In this document: positions 50,718-58,128 of the stretch, one piece after another
Layout of the letters: every line of letters begins with the position of its first letter
Numbering within the stretch: position 1 is the stretch's first letter
Source: Peptoniphilus_A genitalis
GTDB taxonomy: Bacteria > Bacillota > Clostridia > Tissierellales > Peptoniphilaceae
Direction: 5' to 3' (one strand)
DNA length: 59,516 bases
Assembly: GCF_949769225.1 (NCBI RefSeq)
Contig: NZ_CATKPB010000012.1
Notes under the pieces: model-generated
Seen by the model: the letters and a program-made list of their open reading frames with translations, nothing else
What the model was told of the DNA's origin: nothing
Databases searched by the model: none
Translations under genes and position numbers: made by a program

Positions 50718-50938
50718 CGCGGTACCACCTAAATTCGAAATAAAAATATTTCCTCTTTAAAGATCTAACAATCTCTAGTCTATGGTAACGGAGACTTCCG
50801 TGAAGATCTACTATAATTCAATCCTCATGCTTTAGAGTGAATATATGACATCAACTCATCTGTGGGCTCTCACCATCCCCACTCTCTTTAAGACTCATTA
50901 AATACCTTTTTCTCTTTCATGGCATTTATTATTTTATT
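50718..50938 (-). ncRNA. T-box leader, phenylalanine specifier (UUC)
   Basis: T-box core GGTGGTACCGCG at 50718-50729, AGAGAG bulge with GGATGGTGAGAG distal loop, and base-of-stem ATG..AGAG / CTCT..CAT. The specifier at 50839-50841 reads TTC followed by A and CTCT, exactly where the Tyr leader has TAC followed by A and CTCT. It controls the stand-alone binding protein. Confidence 0.88.
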
Positions 50939-50945
50939 AGTGGAT

Positions 50946-50974
50946 ATTATATTCTTGTAAAAAATTTTTGTCAA
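50946..50974 (-). promoter_or_regulatory. Promoter of the Phe T-box unit
   Basis: Perfect consensus: TTGACA (50969-50974), 17-bp spacer, TATAAT (50946-50951). Confidence 0.9.
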
Positions 50975-50982
50975 GACGAATT

Positions 50983-51174
50983 TTAATTTTCTTTTTTATC
51001 TTTAATTTTTTCTATGACAAAGTAAGTTAATATATATAAGGCAAAAGCTATTAAAGCAATTTTTAATTTTTGTCCCTCATAGGACCCAAACCTATAAATA
51101 AAAAAACTTCTCACAGAAAACAAATAAAAGTATAAGACCAAAGCAGATCTAATATAAGCTTTCATCTCATTCAT
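50983..51174 (-). CDS. Small two-helix membrane protein, copy 3
   Basis: A 63-residue protein: helix (about 10-28), short loop with YRFGSYEGQK, helix (about 36-54), then EKIKDKKEN. It has the same plan as the two genes before it (an IR or LR start, aromatic Y-F in the loop, charged tail). The ATG at 51174 lies very close to AAGGAG; the ATG at 51165 is an alternative. It overlaps the previous gene by 8 nt. Function unknown. Confidence 0.72.
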   Translation of the reverse strand: MNEMKAYIRSALVLYFYLFSVRSFFIYRFGSYEGQKLKIALIAFALYILTYFVIEKIKDKKEN

Positions 51175-51349
51175 TTCTCCTTGATATCACATAAACTACA
51201 AAGCAGGTAATTAAGAAGACCCCAATTACAAAAATATACTTGTAAATTAAGTCTGAAATAATGATCTCAGAAGTAAAGTACCTATAGACATCAAAGGCCC
51301 CCATAATAACTAGTAAGATAAATAAATTTCTAAGCTGATGATTTCCCAT
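51167..51349 (-). CDS. Small two-helix membrane protein, copy 2
   Basis: A 60-residue protein: LRNLFILLVIMG helix, loop DVYRYFTSEIIISDLIYKY, helix IFVIGVFLITCFVVYVI, then SRRNE. Start ATG 51349 follows GGGAGA; the frame back to 51406 has no site. The upstream broken gene's stop lies one base before this ATG. Function unknown. Confidence 0.75.
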   Translation of the reverse strand: MGNHQLRNLFILLVIMGAFDVYRYFTSEIIISDLIYKYIFVIGVFLITCFVVYVISRRNE

Positions 51350-51350
51350 T

Positions 51351-51526
51351 TTAATCTCCCTTTTGCACTTTAGAGAAAATAAAATCCCAGACAAGATAAG
51401 CCACAAGTAATAAGGCGTGCATTTTTAATACACGAACATCTAAGCTACTTGTTTTGTAATAAATAAACCCATTAGCTATAAGAATAAAAGATATTAAAAT
51501 AAATTTCTAATTCTATCCTTTAACAT
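51351..51526 (-). pseudogene. Small two-helix membrane protein, copy 1, frameshifted
   Basis: The apparent gap holds a broken gene. From ATG 51526 (AAGG upstream) the reading MLKDRIRNLF stops at once. Adding one base in the AGAAATTT stretch (51501-51508) joins it to a long frame that runs to TAA at 51351: a hydrophobic FILISFILIANGF, a YYKTSSLDVRVLKMH loop, a second helix ALLLVAYLVWDFIF and SKVQKGD. The result is about 58 residues with the same plan as copies 2 and 3. It may be a decayed copy or a sequencing error. Confidence 0.65.
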
Positions 51527-51547
51527 TTAAACCAGCCTTAAATAAAT

Positions 51548-52264
51548 TTAAAATTTAAAACTTGGAGCCATTACTCTCTTATGCTCAGAATTCTTATGCA
51601 TACTGTCAATTTTTTCTTTTATCTCAGGCTCTGGAGTTTTTTCTCCCCTGATGTAGTCATCAAGAACTTCATAAGTAAAGCCCATTTCATCTTCATCAGT
51701 TTGTCCTGCCCAAAGACCTGCTGATGGTTTTTTATTTATTACAAAGTCAGGAAGTCCAAGTTCCTTTGCAACTTTAAAGATATCTGTCTTTAAAATATTT
51801 GCTATTGGCATGATGTCTGCTCCAGAGTCGCCGTACTTTGTTGAGTAGCCAAGATACCATTCGCTGGCATTTGATGGGCCAAGCACTAGGTAGCCAAGAT
51901 CTTGTGCATAGTAATAAAGTGTTGTCATCCTAAGTCTTGGCTTGATGTTTGACCTTGCCATCCTCTTGTCTGATGTGAAAGAGGCCTTCATTAGTTCTTC
52001 AAAAGTAGATGTTAAATCAATTGTCTTTGTCTCAAGGCCAAGAGCTTCAGCAACTTTTAGAGCATCTTCCCTGTCCTTGTCAATGCTGTCGCAAGGCATA
52101 ATTAGTCCAAGAGAATTGTCTGGAAAAACTCTTTTTGCAAGAGCGGCAACTACTGCTGAGTCAATTCCACCTGATAGACCAAAGATAAATCCCTTGGCGC
52201 CAACTTCTTTTGCGTAATCTTCTACCCACTTAACTAAATCTTCTGTTACTTTTTTATAATCCAT
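51548..52264 (-). CDS. nadE: NAD synthetase (ammonia-dependent)
   Basis: NadE converts deamido-NAD to NAD. This 238-residue form has only the synthetase domain, with FGLSGGIDSAVVAALA (PP-loop), LGPSNASEWYLGYSTKYGDSGADI-type core (in parts) and KKPSAGLWAGQTDEDEMG; no glutaminase domain, so it uses ammonia. It follows yigZ by 14 nt in the hflX operon. Confidence 0.96.
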   Translation of the reverse strand: MDYKKVTEDLVKWVEDYAKEVGAKGFIFGLSGGIDSAVVAALAKRVFPDNSLGLIMPCDSIDKDREDALKVAEALGLETKTIDLTSTFEELMKASFTSDKRMARSNIKPRLRMTTLYYYAQDLGYLVLGPSNASEWYLGYSTKYGDSGADIMPIANILKTDIFKVAKELGLPDFVINKKPSAGLWAGQTDEDEMGFTYEVLDDYIRGEKTPEPEIKEKIDSMHKNSEHKRVMAPSFKF

Positions 52265-52278
52265 AATGTCTCCTATAT

Positions 52279-52911
52279 TTAATAAATAATTTTTCCATCA
52301 ATAGTTGGAAGTTCAATTACTTCCAAGTCTTCTGTCTCAAAGTTTGCAGAGGTCATGTCTCTGAGCTTGTCGAGTATTGACTTGTCATCTCCAATGTCAA
52401 TTGTGACTTCAACCTTGTCTGTATAATTTTCTTCTATGATTTTATAATTTTCATTGGCTAGCAAATTCACGATTGCGCCATGGAAGGTGTAGTCGTAAAT
52501 GACCTTTGTCCTTGTAAAATTTTTTCTTATGCACCTCTTTGCCTCATCAAGAGCCTTAACAACTCCCTCTGTGTAGGCACGAACAAGTCCACCTGCTCCC
52601 AGCTTGGTCCCGCCAAAGTAGCGAGTGACAATGACAAGGACATTTCTCATGTCTTCTTTTTTTAAGACTTCAAGCATGGGGATTCCTGCTGTGCCAGAGG
52701 GCTCACCATCGTCAGAATATCTCTGAGTCAGTCCATCTTCGCCAATTATATAGGCGTGGCAGTTGTGGGTTGCAGACCTGTGTTCTTCCTTAACCTTGCC
52801 TAAAATTTCCAGAGCTTCTTCTTCACTTTTTACAAAAAAGGCATGACCAATAAAAATTGATTTTTTTATTTCAATTTCAGCCTTTGCATCTTTTAAAATT
52901 GTCTTATACAT
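52279..52911 (-). CDS. yigZ: YigZ/IMPACT family protein
   Basis: A 210-residue UPF0029/IMPACT family protein. It has the N-terminal fold with KSIFIGHAF, the ATHNCHAYIIG and SDDGEPSGTAGIPML signatures, and YFGGTKLGAGGLVRAY, plus the C-terminal DUF1949 domain. Homologues are thought to act near translation or proteolysis but the reaction is unknown. It overlaps hflX by 8 nt. Confidence 0.94.
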   Translation of the reverse strand: MYKTILKDAKAEIEIKKSIFIGHAFFVKSEEEALEILGKVKEEHRSATHNCHAYIIGEDGLTQRYSDDGEPSGTAGIPMLEVLKKEDMRNVLVIVTRYFGGTKLGAGGLVRAYTEGVVKALDEAKRCIRKNFTRTKVIYDYTFHGAIVNLLANENYKIIEENYTDKVEVTIDIGDDKSILDKLRDMTSANFETEDLEVIELPTIDGKIIY

Positions 52912-54193
52912 TTACAACATAATCCTTTACTTTTTCGTATTCTCTTTCTTCAAGCTTAAGGTCCAAATAAATTCCATCTTCTTCATAGATAGGCTTGGCA
53001 TCAAATTTTTCCACTAGCTTGTAGAGAAGGTCTGTGTCGTTGTAGGCAAATTTTAATTTCACATCAAAATACTTTTCCTCGAGATTGTCCTCGATTATTT
53101 TTAAAAGTGAGTCCATATTTTCATCTTTAAGAGCAGAAATATAAACCTTCTTGTCTGGCATAACCCTTAAAGGCAAGTTGATGTCATAGAGGTCAACCCT
53201 GTCCACCTTGTTAAAGACTGTGATTATATTTTTGTCTAAGACTTCAATGTCTTTTAGGATAGCCATAGTTGTATTGTATTGGATCTCCAAGTCCTCACTT
53301 GATGCGTCAATGACGTGGAGGATTAGGTCCGAATACTTAATTTCTTCAAGAGTAGACTTAAAGGCCTCAACAATTTTTGTTGGCAGCTTAGAAACAAATC
53401 CTACTGTGTCAGAAATTATAAACTCACGACCTGAAAGGAGCCTAGCCTTTCTCGATGATGGGTCAAGAGTTTCAAAAAGCATATTCTTTACAGAAACTTC
53501 TCCCGACTCTTCGTCCTTTAACCTGTTTAAGATTGTAGACTTGCCTGCGTTGGTGTAACCCACCAGTGACACAATGGGTATGTTGGAGTCAATCCTTCTC
53601 TCCCTTGTTGTGTCCCTAGTCCTCTTAGCCTTCTCAAGCTTCTCCTTAATCTTGTCGATTTCTCTCTTGAGCCTTCTCCTATCAGTTTCAATTATTTGCT
53701 CACCTGGTCCCCTAGTACCAATTCCACCACCAGTCCTTGACCAGCCATCGATTCCCAAAAGTCTTGGGAGTTGGTACTCAAGCCTTGCCAGTTCAACTTG
53801 AAGCTTTGCCTCATAAGTTGTGGCACGAAGACCAAATATATCTAAGATCAGGTTGGTCCTGTCGATTACCTTCTTCTTAATTCTCTTTTCCAAGTTTCTA
53901 ACCTGGATGCCAGATAGCTCATCATTAAAGACAATTGCATCAACTTCTAGGAGCTCAACCATTTCTTTGATCTCGTCAACCTTACCAGACCCAATTAAAT
54001 ACTTTGGATTGAACTTATAAATATTTTGCGTAACCTCTCCCACAACTTCAGCACCGTCTGCGTAGACAAGTTCTGCCAACTCCTTCATAGAAGTTTCAAG
54101 ACTGTGGGGGTAGGCACCAATATTTGTTCCAACAGTTATAACTTTCTCTAATTTTTTATTTGAATTTAAATTCTCTAAATAAACATTATCCAT
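52904..54193 (-). CDS. hflX: HflX ribosome-splitting GTPase
   Basis: HflX binds the 50S subunit and splits stalled 70S ribosomes under stress. The 429-residue protein has the N-terminal nucleotide-binding HflX domain, GGGIGTRGPGEQIIETDRR, and a G domain with GYTNAGKSTILNRL (G1), DTVGF (G3) and NKVD (G4). The ATG at 54193 lies only 7 nt after a TATAAT and has no ribosome site, so the transcript is probably leaderless. Conserved N-terminal sequence starts soon after this ATG and no other start is available. Confidence 0.94.
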   Translation of the reverse strand: MDNVYLENLNSNKKLEKVITVGTNIGAYPHSLETSMKELAELVYADGAEVVGEVTQNIYKFNPKYLIGSGKVDEIKEMVELLEVDAIVFNDELSGIQVRNLEKRIKKKVIDRTNLILDIFGLRATTYEAKLQVELARLEYQLPRLLGIDGWSRTGGGIGTRGPGEQIIETDRRRLKREIDKIKEKLEKAKRTRDTTRERRIDSNIPIVSLVGYTNAGKSTILNRLKDEESGEVSVKNMLFETLDPSSRKARLLSGREFIISDTVGFVSKLPTKIVEAFKSTLEEIKYSDLILHVIDASSEDLEIQYNTTMAILKDIEVLDKNIITVFNKVDRVDLYDINLPLRVMPDKKVYISALKDENMDSLLKIIEDNLEEKYFDVKLKFAYNDTDLLYKLVEKFDAKPIYEEDGIYLDLKLEEREYEKVKDYVVNV

Positions 54194-54200
54194 AATTTAC

Positions 54201-54227
54201 ATTATACTACATCCCATCCACTTTCAA
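54201..54227 (-). promoter_or_regulatory. hflX promoter, leaderless arrangement
   Basis: TTGAAA (54222-54227), a short 15-bp spacer, TATAAT (54201-54206). The ATG begins 8 nt after the -10, at the expected start of transcription. Confidence 0.6.
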
Positions 54228-54261
54228 AAACCGTCTAATAGTATTTAGCTTGTTAAAATGT

Positions 54262-54267
54262 TATAAT
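54262..54267 (+). promoter_or_regulatory. -10 box of the PBP gene
   Basis: TATAAT 18 bp before the ATG at 54285; the -35 is poor. The transcript would have only about 10-12 nt before the start codon, mostly the ribosome site. Confidence 0.45.
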
Positions 54268-54284
54268 TGTACAAAGGAGAAAGT

Positions 54285-57167
54285 ATGGAAAATTTAAGAG
54301 AATTAAAAAATAATTTTAAAAATTTAAATAAAAAGCAAAAAATAAAAATTGGCCTCTTGGTCTTGCTTTTAATTTTTGTTTTACTTATTTCATTTTTTTC
54401 TGCCCTCATAGTTTCAATAATTTCAAAAACTCCTGCCACTGACTTAAATAATTTGAGCTCCTCCTTTGATCAGAGCTCCTATATTTATTCCAAGGAGGGA
54501 AATTTAATTGAAAAAATTGAATCTCTTGAGTACAGAAGTCTTATTGACATAAAGGACATACCTGAGGACATAAAAAATTCCTTCGTTGCCATTGAGGACC
54601 ACAGGTTCTACAAGCACAAGGGACTGGACCCAATTGGGATTGCATCTTCTATTGCTGCAAATATAAAATCACGCTCACTTATGCGTGGCGGATCAACAAT
54701 CACTCAGCAGCTAGTTCGTTCAGTCTATCTCACAAACCAAAAAACTCTTGGCAGAAAAATTCAGGAGGCATACTTGTCACTTCGTGTTGAAGATGCCTTA
54801 AGTAAAGATGAAATCCTGGAAGCCTACTTAAATAGAATTAATCTTGGCCAAGGTGCCTATGGGATTGAAGCTGCAGCCCAAACTTATTTTTCAAAGTCTG
54901 CTGTGGACTTAAATATTGCAGAGGCTGCCCTTCTTGCGTCAATTCCAAAGTCACCAACAAATTATTCGCCCTTTAAGTCTGTCCCTCCAGAATACTTGGA
55001 AGACAACTTCAGGGTAATTGGGACTCGTGAGATTGACGGCAAGAACCTCTATATGGTTTTAAACGACGATGCCTTTAAGAGGCAAAAGACCGTCCTCATG
55101 AGGATGCACGAGCTTGGCTACATTAATGACGCTGACTATGAAAAGGCAAAAAACTTTGACATAGTTTCTGACTTAAATCCAAAAAATTTTAAAAATCACA
55201 CTATGTCTACCTACTCAACAGACTACATAAAAAAAGAAGCTTCAAGATATCTTGCTGACTTCTATGATATTAGTCAAGAGGAAGGCGAACACAAACTCTT
55301 CACTGGTGGCTACAAGGTTTATTCAACAATTGACGAGGACATCCAAAAGGACTTAGAAGACAAGTACGAAGGCTTCCAAAAGCTCCTCTTAAATTATTCA
55401 TCAGCTGGTGGATCTAGGATGCTGAATTTAAACTTTGATGATTGGAAAAATATTATTTTTGGAGACGAGGTCTTGTACTTTGCTAGAGAAAATATTCTCG
55501 ATGACAAGTTCAACCTTATTATCCCAAAATCTCTTTACAGCATTTCATCTCACGGTGACTTAAAGATAAAGAGCCTCTACTTCAAAGAAGTAGGTCAAAA
55601 AATTGACATCATAGATGCCTATGAGCTTGGCGAGGATAAAATTCTCAGGACTTATGAACTTGGAGGTCTTAAACTTGAAGAGGGTGCCGGAGAATTAAAA
55701 AATAATTATTTAATTATTGACGGCGACTACCTAAAAGATTTTCCAGATTTTTATAAAATTGAAAATGAAAATTTAATTATTTCTAACAAGTATTTCGATT
55801 ACAAGGAGGAACCAGTGGTCCAACCGCAATCTGCCATGATTGCAGTTAATAACGAAACTGGTTTTGTGGAAGGCATTATTGGTGGCCTTGATGTTAGAAC
55901 AAAAAACGCAAAAATTTTAAATCGTGCCACAGATTCCTATAGGCAACCTGGTTCTGCCCTTACACCTTTTACAGTTTATCTTCCAGCCCTTGAGTCTGGT
56001 AAGACCTTGGGGACTGTCTACGATGACGTACCAATAACTGTTGACGGAAGCTTTTGGCCAGCAAATTATTATAAGTCTTTCAAGGGTCTTTTGACTCTTC
56101 GTAAGTCCTTGGAAGCATCTTCCAATGTTATCCCTGCCACAATCTTGCAAGAGCTTGGCAAGGACAAGGCCATGGATGTTTTAAAGAAATTTAATGTTAT
56201 TGATGAAGAAGGCAAGGACTACTTCATCTCCCATAAGGACAACAAAAATAAAAATGATGAGAACCTTGACTCCCTTGCCCTTGGCAACATGCAAGTGGGA
56301 CTTCGCTTATCTGACCTATCAAAGATGTACCAAACTATTGCCAATGATGGAGTCTACAAGGAAGAAACTGGAATTTTAAAAATTGAAGACCCTAGTGGCA
56401 ACATAATTATTGACAACTCCCATAAAAATAAGAGACTCTTCGATGAAAAATCATCCTACCTCTTAAGAGATGCCTTTATTGGCAATGAAAAATCAGGAAA
56501 TGCAAGAGGAGCGAAGATCAACTACTCTGAAACTGGAGCCTATCTGGGACAAAATAAAACTAATTCAGATTATTTTGTAAATGCCTTTACAAAGTCTCAC
56601 ACAGTTTCCTTCTGGTTAGGAGCAGACTCTCCAAAGATTTCTCTTGCAGCTAAGAGTCAAGATGCCATAAGTATTTTTAACAAGATGGCAAAGGACATTG
56701 GAGAAAAAGAAAAGTTTGATGAAGATCCTTCCTACATTGTCACAAGAAATATTTCATCAAAGAGTGGAAAGCTAGCAACAAAAATGAGCGATTATGCCGG
56801 GGCCTCTTACTCAGAAAAATTTATTTCTGGAAGTGAGCCAAAGGACCACGACGACTTGTTTAAAAAATATTTGATATGTAAGGACTCAGGCAAGCTTGCC
56901 AACCAATTCTGCCCAAGTGAATCTGTCCTCTACACAGTTCTCTTTGAGAGAAAGGAAGGCTACGACCCCAAGGACCACTACGGGATTTATCCTGAGGACT
57001 ACATGACAATACCTAAGTCCTATTGCAATATCCACACAAGAGAATGGTATAATGAACATGGCGATGAGTCTGACTCCAATAGTGACAAGTCTTCATCAAA
57101 AAAGAAAGATAAGGATTCAAAGAAATCTACAGATAAGGCAAAAACTTCTAGCAAAAAGAGAAAGTAA
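54285..57167 (+). CDS. Class A penicillin-binding protein with defective transpeptidase motifs
   Basis: A 960-residue bifunctional-type PBP: cytoplasmic KKQKIK segment, membrane helix (about 22-47), GT51 glycosyltransferase (about 60-250) with the catalytic Glu104 in AIEDHRFYKHKG, RGGSTITQQLVR and GRKIQEAYLSLRVE, then a transpeptidase domain (about 500-820) and a Ser/Lys-rich tail. The transferase half looks active. In the transpeptidase half the SxxK lysine is Thr (QPG-S557-A-L-T560), SxN is intact (S612-S-N614) and KTG reads E749-T-G. Ser557 remains but the two lysines are lost, so crosslinking and beta-lactam acylation are doubtful. An insertion separates the two domains. Start 54285 follows AAAGGAG. 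Confidence 0.9.
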   Translation: MENLRELKNNFKNLNKKQKIKIGLLVLLLIFVLLISFFSALIVSIISKTPATDLNNLSSSFDQSSYIYSKEGNLIEKIESLEYRSLIDIKDIPEDIKNSFVAIEDHRFYKHKGLDPIGIASSIAANIKSRSLMRGGSTITQQLVRSVYLTNQKTLGRKIQEAYLSLRVEDALSKDEILEAYLNRINLGQGAYGIEAAAQTYFSKSAVDLNIAEAALLASIPKSPTNYSPFKSVPPEYLEDNFRVIGTREIDGKNLYMVLNDDAFKRQKTVLMRMHELGYINDADYEKAKNFDIVSDLNPKNFKNHTMSTYSTDYIKKEASRYLADFYDISQEEGEHKLFTGGYKVYSTIDEDIQKDLEDKYEGFQKLLLNYSSAGGSRMLNLNFDDWKNIIFGDEVLYFARENILDDKFNLIIPKSLYSISSHGDLKIKSLYFKEVGQKIDIIDAYELGEDKILRTYELGGLKLEEGAGELKNNYLIIDGDYLKDFPDFYKIENENLIISNKYFDYKEEPVVQPQSAMIAVNNETGFVEGIIGGLDVRTKNAKILNRATDSYRQPGSALTPFTVYLPALESGKTLGTVYDDVPITVDGSFWPANYYKSFKGLLTLRKSLEASSNVIPATILQELGKDKAMDVLKKFNVIDEEGKDYFISHKDNKNKNDENLDSLALGNMQVGLRLSDLSKMYQTIANDGVYKEETGILKIEDPSGNIIIDNSHKNKRLFDEKSSYLLRDAFIGNEKSGNARGAKINYSETGAYLGQNKTNSDYFVNAFTKSHTVSFWLGADSPKISLAAKSQDAISIFNKMAKDIGEKEKFDEDPSYIVTRNISSKSGKLATKMSDYAGASYSEKFISGSEPKDHDDLFKKYLICKDSGKLANQFCPSESVLYTVLFERKEGYDPKDHYGIYPEDYMTIPKSYCNIHTREWYNEHGDESDSNSDKSSSKKKDKDSKKSTDKAKTSSKKRK

Positions 57168-57184
57168 AAATATTAGGAGGAAGT

Positions 57185-57370
57185 ATGAAAAAATTATCAA
57201 GTTTAATAAAATTAATAGCCTTTATAAGGCTTATAAAACCAAAGAGAAGAAAGAAGGGACTAAGACTTAGCAAGTTACTCCCTCTCCTCAACCCAAAGAG
57301 GGCTGGCAAAGTTGCCTACCACGCTGGCAGAATAAGAATGAGAAACGAAGTAAAGAGATTATTTTATTAA
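57185..57370 (+). CDS. Small cationic protein downstream of the PBP gene
   Basis: A 61-residue protein with a strong ribosome site (TTAGGAGGAAGT), 17 nt after the PBP stop. It has a hydrophobic, amphipathic N-terminal helix (LSSLIKLIAFIRLI), then KPKRRKKGLRLSK, LLPLLNPKRAG and RIRMRNEVKRLF; about one third is Lys/Arg and there is almost no acid. No family recognised. It may be a membrane-surface partner of the PBP; an antimicrobial-like or nucleic-acid-binding protein is equally open. Confidence 0.72.
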   Translation: MKKLSSLIKLIAFIRLIKPKRRKKGLRLSKLLPLLNPKRAGKVAYHAGRIRMRNEVKRLFY

Positions 57371-57437
57371 GAAGTTAAAAGTAATTTTTAATTCTAACAA
57401 AGAAAAATTTATAAATTAAAAATTTTTACAAATAAAA

Positions 57438-57473
57438 AGATAGCCTGTCTAAATTGACAAGCTATCTTTTTTT
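57438..57473. terminator. Bidirectional terminator
   Basis: AGATAGCCTGTC / GACAAGCTATCT hairpin with A-run before and T-run after, between convergent genes. Confidence 0.9.
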
Positions 57474-57481
57474 GTCTAACT

Positions 57482-57994
57482 TTATTTTTCTATCCACTCT
57501 TTATTTTTTTCTTTTAAAACTTTAAGTACCCTGTCATTTAAAACAGAAATTGTCACATCAAGGTCGTGGTCTTCAAGATAGTCCCTTATTGTATCAACAG
57601 CAACTTCAGCTGCTTCTTCAAGTGGATAACCATAAATACCTGATGATAGAAGTGGAAAGACAAGAGTCTTAAAGTTATTTTTCACTGCCAAATCAAGGGC
57701 AGACTTGTAAGCATCTCTTAGGATTTCTCTCTCTCCTTGTTTGCCATCAAAATAAATTGGTCCCACGGCGTGAATAATATTTTTCGCCTTTAGCTTATAT
57801 CCCTTAGTGACAACAGCTTGGCCAGGTTCTATTGGGGCAAGTTTCTTACATTCTTCTTCCAATTCTTTGTCATCTGCTCCAGCAAAGATTTGTCCGCAAA
57901 CTCCTCCGCCAGGTCTAAGCTCTTTATTTGCCGCATTAACTATTGCGTCAACGTCATAATCTAAAATATTTTTCTTTTCAATTTGAAAGCTCAT
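57482..57994 (-). CDS. Macro-domain ADP-ribose hydrolase-like protein
   Basis: A 170-residue single macro domain, MacroD/YmdB type, which binds ADP-ribose and often removes it from proteins or from O-acetyl-ADP-ribose. It has DAIVNAANKELRPGGGV (substrate loop with Asn), GQAVVTKGYKLKAKNIIHAVGP and FPLLSSGIYGYP (catalytic loop). The usual catalytic Asn/Asp/Gly residues appear kept. It stands alone, with a terminator on one side and the antiporter gene on the other strand-wise upstream side's end. Confidence 0.9.
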   Translation of the reverse strand: MSFQIEKKNILDYDVDAIVNAANKELRPGGGVCGQIFAGADDKELEEECKKLAPIEPGQAVVTKGYKLKAKNIIHAVGPIYFDGKQGEREILRDAYKSALDLAVKNNFKTLVFPLLSSGIYGYPLEEAAEVAVDTIRDYLEDHDLDVTISVLNDRVLKVLKEKNKEWIEK

Positions 57995-58097
57995 TGTACA
58001 CCCCTTTCTTTATCTTACCTAAACTATATACCACATCAAAGGATTTTTAAAGTGCTAAAGAAAAATTTTCGCTATTTTATAATTTTTTTAGGCAAAA

Positions 58098-58124
58098 TAA
58101 AAAAGGCCAGCATAGCCAGCCTAA
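58098..58124 (-). terminator. Terminator after the NhaC-type gene
   Basis: GGCTGGC-tat-GCTGGCC with two G-U pairs, followed by TTTTTTATTTT on the minus strand. Confidence 0.75.
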
Positions 58125-58128
58125 ATTT

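Noticed and set aside
50652..50982. A coding gene in the gap upstream of the Phe-unit binding protein
   Set aside because: The whole gap is accounted for by the T-box leader, terminator and promoter.
57052..57270. Plus-strand 72-residue frame
   Set aside because: It overlaps the PBP tail in another frame and lacks a ribosome site; the 57185 frame has a strong one.
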